DNA from: Hemileia vastatrix
Lineage: Eukaryota > Basidiomycota > Pucciniomycetes > Pucciniales > Zaghouaniaceae
DNA length: 64,000 nt
Reading direction: 5' to 3'
NCBI GenBank assembly: GCA_030280995.1
Contig: JASXTE010000017.1
Span: 25,308,498-25,372,497, forward strand
Part shown: positions 1 to 10,100 of the stretch, piece by piece
Numbering within the stretch: position 1 is the first letter of the stretch
How the letters are laid out: every line of letters begins with the position of its first letter
Translations under genes and position numbers: made by a program
The notes under the pieces: generated by a model
Database searches by the model: none
What the model saw: only the letters and a program-made list of their open reading frames with translations
What the model was told of the DNA's origin: nothing

Positions 1-3000
1 TCGAGCTATGTCGACGTTTTTCTTCTGAACCTTTAAATCCTTCAAAAACCGTATTTGAAAATACCTCTTTCTCTTTATCCACCCTTTTATTTAAATTCTC
101 TAATTCTCCAACATATACACCATTCCTTAATTTACTACTATCCCACACTACCAATCCATCTTCCTCTACATACACTACATCTTCTTCTACCTCCTCTCTG
201 CTGAATTTATCTACACCTTTTCCAACACCTTTATTAACATAAAAACTATTTTCCAGTTTATCCTCTTGGTGGAGGTCATCATCATCATAATCTAAACACA
301 ATAGTCCTGCCAGTTTAACCTCATGGGGGAGGTATGGAAAGTCTTCAGCTCCTTTAGTGCTGGCTTTGATAATAGGTATATCTTCATCGAACTCTTCTGA
401 GTCTGAATCTTCTTCAGTGGGTGGTCTCCTTGATAAACCATCTGGCATAGTAAAAGTTTTGCCAGGCTTATGAACTAAATCAAACGAAAAATGTTGAATA
501 AAAGCTACCCATCTCATCATGGGTGCGTTCGGTAAACTTGGGGAATTAATCATCTGGATTAACGATTTCGCATCCACTTGCAACTCAAAATGTTGCCCCC
601 ACAAAATATGCTGAAGTTTCTTCAGTATTTTCGCCACACCACATAATTCCAATTTTGGTTGAGAATATCTTGATTCGACCTCAGTAAATACTACAGATTC
701 ATACCTAACTGGCCTGATGTAACCAGCTTTATCCATCTGAGACAAAACTGCCCCAGCTGCAACCTGACTTGAATCAACTGCTAAATAAATTCTACCAGCA
801 TCTTTTCCATAATCTAACTTGTGCAGGACTAAATCCTTCCCTACAACCTCCTTCAACTTCACAAACGCCTTCTCACACTCTTCATCCCACTCCCAGTCTG
901 CATCCTTTCTCGTTAACCGTCTCAATGGAGCTGCCAATGAAGAAAAGTCCTTGATAAACATTCTAACATATACGCAAACGCCTAAAAACCCTCTAACTTC
1001 GGTCATATTCTTGGGTCTTGGCCAGGACTGAATTTTGTTAACTTTCTTCTTGGACATAATCCTACCCTCTCTACATACCACATGGCCTAATATTTCTAAG
1101 GCTGGAACACAACATGAAAATTTTGAACCTGAAATAGTTAAACCAGCCTCTTCAATTCGAAACAAGATTCTTTCTAATAAAATTGCAAACTCCCAAATGA
1201 ATTTGCGTATCCCGGGATTCTCTTCCAACACCTGGTTATCATAGTCGGTTGTTGGTCCCTTAATTCCTCCATCATCTATAAAGATTCCAGCATATTGTGG
1301 AATTTCATCTTGAAGGATCCAAGCCATCTGAGCTTGATAAACTGCAACCGAATTTGTTGATCCTTGAGGTAATCTTGTTAACTGTAAACGTCCAAGTGGT
1401 GTATCGAATGTAGTGAGAGGCCTTGAGTCCGGATGTAACTCTCTCTCATCATATCCACCCATAATATCTCCCAAACCATAACACACTCTCCCTGCAAACG
1501 CTTCAACAAACTCCTCAGCACTAGGCGGTATCCCAGCATCCTTTATTGTAACCCTATTTAATTCCCTAAGATCATGAACAACTCTAAGCTTGCCATTCGG
1601 TTTCTTGATACAAAATACAGGACTAGAATAACTTGACGTTGATTGCTCATACAGTCCAGTGCGTATCCGTTCTCTAACAACTTCAATATAGGCTTCTTTT
1701 AATGCAGCCGGAATAGGAATCGGTTTCTGCTGCCACGGTTCATGACATACCACAGGAATCTTGTAAGGCTCCCCATAGGAATGCTTCAACACACCCCTCT
1801 CCTCTTCTACAAAAGCAATGGCCTTCTCTCGCTTGACCATCACATCCAACAACAACTTCTTCTCTTCTCCAGACAACCAACCATCAGGTCCAAAATTAAC
1901 AACACCCAGTCTCTCAAAAGTGATTCTTGACGTCTCAGAAAATTCAGGCAGATTATTTACCAAGGGACTTTCATAAGGATCTCTTGATAACCTTGGTCTT
2001 CTCAAAGGTGGATTTAATTCAGCAGGTAGCGGTTCATTAATAGGTCGAACTTTATTTGCTACTTTCTTATATTTGGCTGCGTCCACATCTAAATAAGCTT
2101 GAGGTAAATCATTTACTTTTGTATCGCCATTAAAACTTTCATCAAATGAATCTTCTTCATTGCCAGAATCAGAATAAGAAAAATTAGAAAAATATTTTAT
2201 TTCATTTTTAAATTTAACCCTTTTCTCCTTTCCCTCGTCTAATTTATAAACAGATTTTCCAACACCTTTTCTTCCCTTATCCAACAGTAAATCACCCGTA
2301 AAGAAAGTTGGCAGTTTAACCTCTTGCTGGAGAACCGGAATTGAATTTTCACAAAAATTATTTTTTTGAGTTTTAATTATACTAAGATTTTTAATCAAAT
2401 TTTGATGAGATAATTGCAGTTTACCCTCTTGCTGGAGGTCCGTAATAGAAGGAGATAATTGCAGTTTAACCTCTTGCTGGAGGTCCGGAAATGAATTTTC
2501 ACAAAAATTATTTTTTTGTGTTTTAATTATACCGAGATTTTTTATTGAGTTTTGATGAGTTAATTGCAGTTTACCCTCTTTCTGGAGGTCCAAAATAGAA
2601 GGAGATAATTGCAGTTTAACCTCTTGCTGGAGGTCCGTGATAGAAGGAGATAATTGCAGTTTAACCTCTTGCTGGAGGCCTGGAATAACCTTTTCACATA
2701 AATTATTTTTTTGTGATTTACTTATACTGAGATTTTTAATTTGGTTTTGATGAGATTTTTGCAGTTCAACCTCTTGCTGGAGGTCCGTGATAGAAGGAGA
2801 TAATTGCAGTTTAACCTCTTGCTGGAGGTAATCAAACATACCCTTCCAATTTTTATCCAACCTTATTTGGCCCATTTTGCCTTTTTCACCATTTTTAAAT
2901 TTTATAGAAAAACAAGGTAAATCCAATAAACATATAGAAAAGTCCATAACGTATTTGCACTCCAAAGTAATATTAACAGAAAATAATTGAGAATCCACTT

Positions 3001-3091
3001 GAATTATCTCCAAGTGAGCTGACCTATTGCAATCCGGGATTTCATCCTGAGGAGAGATTACAACATTAGAGCGATCAGCCCCTGCTACCCC
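1..3091 (-). CDS. pol: Pol polyprotein of element A (partial; linker, reverse transcriptase, RNase H)
   Basis: This is the frame that continues after a -1 slip at the heptamer 3091-3097. It starts in residues GVAGADRS and I see no stop before the window edge. In order it has an N-terminal linker with eight LQQEVKL-type repeats (about 2306-2830), the RT N-terminal region (about 1980-1740), RT fingers and palm with an F-I-D-D active site near 1270-1290, RNase H (about 820-430) and an acidic linker. Integrase would follow outside the window. Homology is to element B Pol (23383-27567), which it matches nearly residue for residue. It has no AUG start of its own near the junction, so it should be made as a Gag-Pol fusion. 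The enzyme would copy element RNA into DNA inside Gag particles. Confidence 0.88.
2306..2832 (-). repeat. In-frame LQQEVKL repeats in Pol N-terminal linker (A)
   Basis: Eight copies of a 25-nt motif (sense strand CCTCCAGCAAGAGGTTAAAC) begin at 45- or 105-bp spacing, always a multiple of three, with plus-strand anchors GCAGTT at 2311, 2416, 2461, 2566, 2611, 2656, 2761 and 2806. They encode DLQQEVKLQLSPSIT-like peptides. Element B has only three copies at the same place. The same nucleotide motif recurs outside coding frames in B. Confidence 0.85.
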
Positions 3092-3097
3092 AAAAAA
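3085..3097 (-). promoter_or_regulatory. -1 ribosomal frameshift site between Gag-PR and Pol (A)
   Basis: On the minus strand the Gag zero frame reads CAT TTT TTG GGG TAG. The heptamer T TTT TTG is in the phase required for simultaneous -1 slippage. After slippage the reading continues GGG GTA GCA, exactly the Pol frame (GVAG), and bypasses the TAG. Element B has seven T at the same place, which makes its Pol frame continuous with a different upstream reading frame. I did not find a convincing downstream pseudoknot by eye. Confidence 0.75.
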
Positions 3098-5691
3098 TGA
3101 GGGCATCCATCCCTTTCCAACAAACATAATTCACCAGAAGCCGTCCGTTTTATATGCCGCTTCTTGGTGCAAACACAACACTGGCACAGAGTAGTAATCC
3201 CTGGCCGTGTTTCCCAACCTTCATCTCCAGGAGGCGCTAACCGCATATGTAACCTCCGCATATCTTCACCAGTGATCTCCAAACTAATCCCCATGCCAGC
3301 TTGGTACCCTATCCTGGCCTCAAAATCCATCAAAAAAGGACCCCCAAGAACAGTTTTGACTGCTCCTCTGGCCACATAAAAGTGAACCTTACCAACAGAT
3401 CCACCAATGCCTAACCTGACATGCTCAGCTTTACCCATCAGCTCTGTTGCATGCCCTCCAATACCTCTGAGGTTTCCCCCAGTTCCACTTTTAATTGGCA
3501 AGCCTATACTCGTCGCTTGCTCCAATGAAATTAAATTAATTTGAGACCCTGAATCGACCAAGGCCTTTACTTCTTTACCATTTAGAGTTACCACCAGGTA
3601 ACCCAGGGGAGCGGAAAAATGCGTATCTACATCTTCACCAAACTTTTCAGCATTTTCACAAATATATTCCACCTCTCCAGTGGAAACCCGACGCCTCGTC
3701 AAATGCTTCTTTTGCTTTTCAGCAAGCGCCGGACTAATCGTGAATAACTCCCCCAAAGATAAGGGAATCTGAAGTTGATTCACCCTATTCAAAACTACGT
3801 CCATCGCATTAGCTTGACCAGAAACTACTGGCCGCTCATACTGGACCTTTGATTTAACAACCTTGGCCCTGGGTACCTCTTGAGGTCCAACCGAGCCATC
3901 TTCACCCCCCATAATAACATCTTCACTTTCTATAACCCTAACTCCGTCACCAGCTTCTTGCACTAATCCTGATCCATCGCTAGTCCTTCTTACTCCCTCC
4001 ATTGGGATGGGACCGCTAAAACTTGGTCTGGGTAGAGACGCCAATGGTACGTCCTCCTCAGAATCCGAATCATCCTCTGGCATAGGCTCACCATTTAAAT
4101 CAAACTTGCCATAACTAGGGGGCCCCATATCAGCAATCCCCTTCTGCATTTTATATAATTCGTCCTTAGAGTAAGGGTTCAATTTGTTGGTGGCAGTTTG
4201 AGCACTAGTATTCTTGTCCTTAGAGTAAGGGTTCACTTTGTTATTGGCCTTGCCAGGATTAGCCCTCAATTGGCTCTGAATGCTACTTTTCGCCTTAGTA
4301 GCGGCTGCTCTTCTAGCAGCATTAACATCATATTCGCCAGCCATACAGCTACCCTCCACCTGGGCAACCGTCGCCAGCTCTAAACCACCAAAAGAAGTAG
4401 AAAATGTGGCTTTACTGACCTCTTTCTCTTTACCTTTGTCAGCTTTTCCACCATTACCGTTACCATTTTTGCCACCCTTGGCATTAACATCTTCATCTGT
4501 CACCTCTTCAAATCTGGCTCTCCTTTCAGCCGTTAAACTTCTGACCAAATCAGAAGGAGACTGTCCATCACTGGGCTTGATGAACAAACCATCAGGAAAT
4601 TTATAAACTTTACCATCAAATAAAACTCGCCCAGCATCCATATCCTTATCAAGAGCAAAACAAACTGTTGCTCTGTGCCCCCTCCTATTACAATAGGAGC
4701 ACACCTTTGGCTCATCGTAGCCACCTCTATATCCATTACCACCATTCCCACCATTTCTCCCATTGCCTGGGAAGCGGTTACCGTTGTTATTGACATTATA
4801 ATTTCGACGTTCATACCCTCTGGACTGATAAGAAGTCGACGTCGACGAAGAAGCGATTGGGGCCTTGTTGGCCTTCTGGGTTTCTTGAACAAATATTTTA
4901 AATTGTTTCGTTAAATCGGCCAAGTGATCGACCATCTTATTATCTACATTACCCTCAACTTTAGCAGCAGGTAATCCCATTTGAGCCTTCTTGGCCTCCT
5001 GGGCTTTGACCATAATATCGTTGTTTTCGGCCAAAACTTCGCTAACCTTGCTAACATATTGAGTGCATGACTCTTGATATTTGTCCAACGCCAATAACTT
5101 TAGATGGGCTTGAATGTTGTCCTTGATAACCTCCAGAGCCGGCAGTTTCTGCTCACCATTAGGCAGTTCCTTCATCAAATCTTTTCTTGAAAGATCCTTC
5201 AAGACGTCCATACGAATATCCCTGCTACATGCTGTCCAAAACAAATCTTTTGCTTGGTTCTCATGCACTAACTCGTCCACCAGTATGAGATATTCCACCA
5301 CTTCATCAAACTGAACACAGAGCTTTTTGAAGTCAGCCATAGAAGAAACACCACCTTTTGCTTGCCAGTCTCCAACAATTTTATTGAGGTCCATCATAGT
5401 AAACCTAACACCCCATCTATCAACCATAGCTTTAGAAAGCTTAACCCAATCCTTGTCCTTGAATGCCTGCATAGCAATAACCTCTTTTTCCACCTCCCTA
5501 TCAGCAATAAAAAACCTAACTTGCTTCACCATATCCACATGGGAAGCACCATCAACAGCAGCAGCAGCTTCATACCTGCTAATGAACCATTTAACCTCCT
5601 CCCCATCAAACTTTGGGCCATCCCAAGAAACAATTCTAACTGAGGGAGTAAGAGGGTTAGAAGATCCAGAAGCAACAGCAGAAGAAGACAT
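3085..5691 (-). CDS. gag: Gag-protease polyprotein of element A
   Basis: An intact 868-residue frame starting at ATG (MSSSAVASG). Residues 1 to about 230 form the capsid-like region, alignable with the Gag of element B. A low-complexity Gly/Asn/Arg stretch precedes a CCHC zinc knuckle (CSYCNRRGHRATVC, near residue 327), the expected nucleocapsid RNA-binding module. A charged linker follows. Near residue 711 an aspartic-protease motif, LVDSGSQINLIS, has the catalytic D-S-G triad; retroviral-type proteases work as dimers to mature Gag and Pol. The frame ends with residues CPHFLG and a TAG lying just 3' of a slippery run of six T. No breaks are seen, so this copy may be functional. Confidence 0.93.
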   Translation of the reverse strand: MSSSAVASGSSNPLTPSVRIVSWDGPKFDGEEVKWFISRYEAAAAVDGASHVDMVKQVRFFIADREVEKEVIAMQAFKDKDWVKLSKAMVDRWGVRFTMMDLNKIVGDWQAKGGVSSMADFKKLCVQFDEVVEYLILVDELVHENQAKDLFWTACSRDIRMDVLKDLSRKDLMKELPNGEQKLPALEVIKDNIQAHLKLLALDKYQESCTQYVSKVSEVLAENNDIMVKAQEAKKAQMGLPAAKVEGNVDNKMVDHLADLTKQFKIFVQETQKANKAPIASSSTSTSYQSRGYERRNYNVNNNGNRFPGNGRNGGNGGNGYRGGYDEPKVCSYCNRRGHRATVCFALDKDMDAGRVLFDGKVYKFPDGLFIKPSDGQSPSDLVRSLTAERRARFEEVTDEDVNAKGGKNGNGNGGKADKGKEKEVSKATFSTSFGGLELATVAQVEGSCMAGEYDVNAARRAAATKAKSSIQSQLRANPGKANNKVNPYSKDKNTSAQTATNKLNPYSKDELYKMQKGIADMGPPSYGKFDLNGEPMPEDDSDSEEDVPLASLPRPSFSGPIPMEGVRRTSDGSGLVQEAGDGVRVIESEDVIMGGEDGSVGPQEVPRAKVVKSKVQYERPVVSGQANAMDVVLNRVNQLQIPLSLGELFTISPALAEKQKKHLTRRRVSTGEVEYICENAEKFGEDVDTHFSAPLGYLVVTLNGKEVKALVDSGSQINLISLEQATSIGLPIKSGTGGNLRGIGGHATELMGKAEHVRLGIGGSVGKVHFYVARGAVKTVLGGPFLMDFEARIGYQAGMGISLEITGEDMRRLHMRLAPPGDEGWETRPGITTLCQCCVCTKKRHIKRTASGELCLLERDGCPHFLG

Positions 5692-5848
5692 CCCAATAAG
5701 TAATGAAAAGCGTTAACAATCGATAAAATAACAAGCCTCTTGCAGGCCAATAACAAAAATCCAATTAGAGTTCCAGAAAATAAGCCTCTTGCAGGCTAAT
5801 AACGTTCTTGATCCAAGTAAGTCTTTAAAGAAAGCTAGAGAAATCGAA

Positions 5849-5865
5849 CCCCATGTTGGGCGCCA
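5849..5865 (-). other. Primer-binding-site candidate of element A
   Basis: Two bases inside the 5' LTR the minus strand reads TGGCGCCCAACATGGGG, beginning with the TGG that pairs with a tRNA 3' CCA. Element B has TGGTGCCCAACGTGGGG at the same place. I did not identify the tRNA. Confidence 0.7.
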
Positions 5866-5867
5866 AC

Positions 5868-6966
5868 TATGGTAAGGTAAACTCTTACAGTCGCCTTGCT
5901 GTAAGCAGAATCCGGAGGAGATATGTGGATTTAGCTGAAAACCCCGTCCTTCCAATAAAAATAACAAAAATGGGAATTCTAAATCACTAAGCTAACCAAT
6001 CTACTTGGATCCAATTGATGAAAATAATAAAACTCTAAAATAATTAACGCTTATTGAGATTTTAAAGAAAGTGGCTGTTGATAAAAGAAATACTGATAAC
6101 AACAATTAAGGTGTACCAGTGAAAGATCTGAAAAGATTGACTTTTATGTTTTTATAATAATTTGAATTTTTATGAGACAGCAATAATCAAGTCCCAGTGA
6201 TGAAGACCTTTCTATAGATACCCTATATGAAGTGTTATTTTAATTGTTGAGTAGTATTTTTAAAATGTTATATATAAAATATAAAGTTATAAGGGTATTA
6301 CAATTTATTTAATTTGTTGAGTAATAAAAAATGAGACTGTGGTGGTTAAAGATTAAGCTGTATGATGTGTCCCCCCTTTTCAATTTCGAGTTTGAGAAGC
6401 GCTTAAGTATTCCTAGTCACCTGCCTAAGTTTTCCCCTCCAGAGCTCTTCCAGAGTCAATCCAGAGCCCGTATGGAGTCCGTACGGAGTCCGTCCGGACT
6501 TCCGGACTCAATTAGAACCTCAAAACTATAATAAAAAATCTAGAAAAATTACACATAATAGAGCTACTTCCTTTGTACATACCAAACTAATTTTCGTAGT
6601 CTGCGCAGCTCTAATTACCCCGTGAAAATTTATCATAGTTAAGTAATTTTTGAAAACGTAAATATTTCTATAAAACTTTAAAATTCATTTAAAAATATAA
6701 GAAAAATAGTAAAAATTCTGGGAAAATTTCCCAAGGTTCTTGAGTGACTCGACTTGATACTTATAAATTTTCAGACCGTAAAAATAAGTTTTCTCCGTAA
6801 AATAAATTGTATTTGTGTAGGCATTCGCTCGTGACCAATTTCTTCATATTTTAAACTCCAATAAATTAAATAAAACCCTTTTATAAAAAATAATAACGCC
6901 AATCTTGCACGCCGTAATAACTCCATTTACATATTTAGGTGCCGTACTAAACTTTAGGCTACCACA
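5868..6966 (-). repeat. 5' LTR of element A
   Basis: A 1099-bp LTR read on the minus strand from TGTGGTAGCC to TACCATA, with the short inverted ends TGTGGTA/TACCATA. It matches the 1157-bp LTRs of element B over its length. The size difference is largely explained by fewer copies of the 10-11-bp CCGTACGGA-type minisatellite (about 6455-6510 here). The flank beginning ACGTA at 6967 is the likely target duplication; its partner is outside the window. Confidence 0.9.
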
Positions 6967-7139
6967 ACGTAATAAAACTTAATTATACTATGTGACACCT
7001 TAATACTGTATCACGCAGTTTGAAACATTTAAAACAAAATGAGTCATAATGGGCAATGAAATTGCTTGGACAGACTCTTTCAAAATTAATACTGACCATT
7101 ATACACAAGTATGAAACCTTGGCATCTATCCAATAAAAG

Positions 7140-10100
7140 ATTTTCCTTCTTATAAATGGATTTTTCTTAGTTACTACCTGCTAAAAAGTGTCCTTCTGTG
7201 GTTTGTCTGACCTTTAGGGGGGTAATTTGGCCACATCACACTACTTCTTTTTCCATGATTGACCAAAACATCATCCTCATTCTCATCTAAAGAGTCGATC
7301 TTATCTGACTGTGGCTGATCAAAGGGGTCCACCACAAGTATAGCCAAAATTTTGGTGAACACTTTTTTGATGGATAGTGACTAACTGGTGCTTTCCGAAA
7401 TTGTCCACCTCAAGTTAGGATAAACTTCAGCAGGATAAATTTATTATGAATACCAAATTAACTGAAGAATACTTTTGCCCTAGCTACTCTGCATCATAAA
7501 AGTGTCCAACTGAGGTTTAGCCATAATTCATGTAGACACTTTTGGAAAGGCACAGTCTGATGGGTTTAATATCTATATCTGGCAATAAGTATCAGTTTTT
7601 TATCAACATGGAGCTAGAATTAATTTAATATGGCCAAAGTGTCCACCTGAAGTTTGGCCAAAATACAGGTGGAAATTTTTATGAGGATTACTTGATGAAA
7701 TGAAGAAGACTTGCAATTACTTTCCATCATAAAATTTTCAAACTTAAGTTTATCAAAAATTGTGGTGACACTCTTTCCAGATCCAGTCATATAGGATCAA
7801 CTCTCTATATGGCAATGAGAAGTAATTTTTAGTCAATCATGGCATTAGAAGTAATTCTATATGGAAAAACTTTCCACCTGATTTTTGGCCAAAAATAAGT
7901 GGGAAATGTTTATGAGGAATACTAGATTAACTAAAAAAGACTTGCACCCTACTACTGTCCATCATAAAAGTGTCCACCAGAAGAATTCTCAAACTTGTGG
8001 TTGACACCTTTGGCCTGGTCCAGCCATATGGGATCAATTCTGCATATGGAAATGAGGATTTAATTTGGTCAATCATGGTACTAGAAGTAATTTGATATAG
8101 ATAAAGTTTCCAACTAAATATTGGAAAAAAATCAGTTGAAAACTTCATTTAGTTTTTCAAAAAATCAAATTAAGTAAAATTTTATTCCTGATGATGCCCA
8201 TTTTATCCAACACCTCTTCTGAGCCTTGAAAGTAGGCATTTAGCTTGAATTTTGAATTTCATATAAAATCCCTACTATTCAACCTATTTCTTTTTATCCC
8301 TTTTTTTCTTTTAGATATCAATTAATTTTATTTAAAACAAATCATTTTCATAATTTTTTACCTGTATTTAATAGAATTATTAAAGGTTTAACATCACCCT
8401 GTAAGCATTTGGCACATGTTTTTTTGCTATACTAATAAAAATAATAATATACTGGTAACAAAAAATTGATCAAATGATAAAATATTAATAAAACAGAAAG
8501 ATCAAATACCAGTGGATATGTTTTAAAAAAATACCAGTTGCACTGAAGAAGAGCTGCACCCTAGATACTCACCATCAAAAAAGTGTCCAGCACAAGTTCG
8601 GCTGAACTTGTGCTGGACACTTTTGGTCAGTTGCAGTCATATGAGATCAATTCTCGCTATGGCAATGAAAAAAATTTTTTGGATAAAAAACTTCACTAGA
8701 AGTAGTTTTACATAGCCAAATTTTTTACCTAGATTTCATCCAAACCACAGGTGCACAATTTTTTATCTTTGAAAAAAAGTCAATTTAGTACAATTTATCC
8801 CTGATGGCTCTCATTCGCTTCAACACCTCTACTGGCCTTTGATAGTAGGAATATTACTTGAATTTCTTTTTTCATATTTGATCCCTTTAACTTAATTTTT
8901 ATTTCCTAATATTGCTTTTGGATATCAATTAATAATTTTTATAATAAATTATTTTCATATTTTTATACATTTATTTAATAATATTATAAATGCCATATAA
9001 TCACCTGGTATGCATTTGGCACATGAGTTTTTTCTATACTTATAAACTTAATAATATAATGGCGACCAAAAATTAATCAAATGATATTAATGAGTGAGGA
9101 ACAAATATAAAATACCAGTAGACATGTTTGTAAGAAATACTAGGTGAACTGAAGAAAAATTCTACCCTAGCTACTCTACATTAAAAAAGTGTCCAGCACA
9201 AGTTTGGCCAAACTTGTGCTGGACACTTATGGTCAGGTGCAGTCAGATGGGAGCAATTCTCTCTATGGAAATGAAGATAAATTTTTGATAAAAAATTACA
9301 CTAGAAGTATTTTGATATGGCAAAATTTTCATGCTGAAGTTTTGGTAAAGCTTAAGTGGATTTTTTTTTTATTTTTACAAAAAAGAAAATTTAGTGCAAG
9401 TTTAGCCCTGATTGTTCTAATTTAATTCAACATCTCTTTTTTCTGTTTATGGCAGGAATTTAACTTGGATTTTAATTTTTATCTTTGATTTCTTTTATTT
9501 TACTTTATTCCTCTTATATTGCTTTTGGATAGAAGTTTATTTTTTGTAAAATAAATCATTTTAATATTTTTTTACCTTTATTTAATAATATTATAAAAGG
9601 TGTAACATCACTCAGTATTCATTTGGCACACAATTTTTTGCTATACTGATAATATTAATAATATAATGGTGACAAAAAATTAATCAATTGATAAATATAA
9701 TTGAGGCAAAAAGATTTAATAACAGTGGAAATGTTTATAAGAAATTTCAGATGATTAAAAATGACTTGCACCCTGGATACTCTTCATGATAAAAGTGTCC
9801 AGCACAAGTTTTGTCAAACTTGTGATGGACACTTTTGGTTGCATGCCGTCAGACGCAATCAATTCTTTTTATGGAAATGAGACTGAATTATCACTCCATC
9901 ATTGCACTGAAAGTAGTTTTACATAGACAAATTGTCCTCTGGAAGTTTTTCCAAACCTAAGGTAGACAATTTTTTCCTTTGGTAAAAAGTAAATTTGATC
10001 CATGTTAATCTATGATGGTGCCCATTTTTCTGAAGCCTCTACTGTCTCATGATAGCAGAAATTATACTTAATATCTTTATTTCATGTTTGATTTCTTTAA

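Larger units (their letters stand above)
1..6966 (-). mobile_element. Ty3/gypsy LTR retrotransposon A, 5' part (3' end outside window)
   Basis: Read on the minus strand, this holds a 5' LTR (5868-6966), a primer-binding-site-like stretch, a Gag-protease ORF and the first two thirds of Pol, which runs off the window at position 1. Integrase and the 3' LTR lie outside. The Pol part is almost identical in sequence to that of element B (20771-31669), and both LTRs start TGTGGTAGCC and end TTACCATA. The element sits inside CACTA-like copy 1; the uninterrupted paralogous site is at 48764. The open frames suggest a young, possibly active element. Confidence 0.93.

Noticed and set aside
769..1930. 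Plus-strand open frames under element A pol (and their mirror images at 24232-25343 and 25920-26161)
   Set aside because: They are antisense shadows of the conserved Pol frame and occur identically in both elements.
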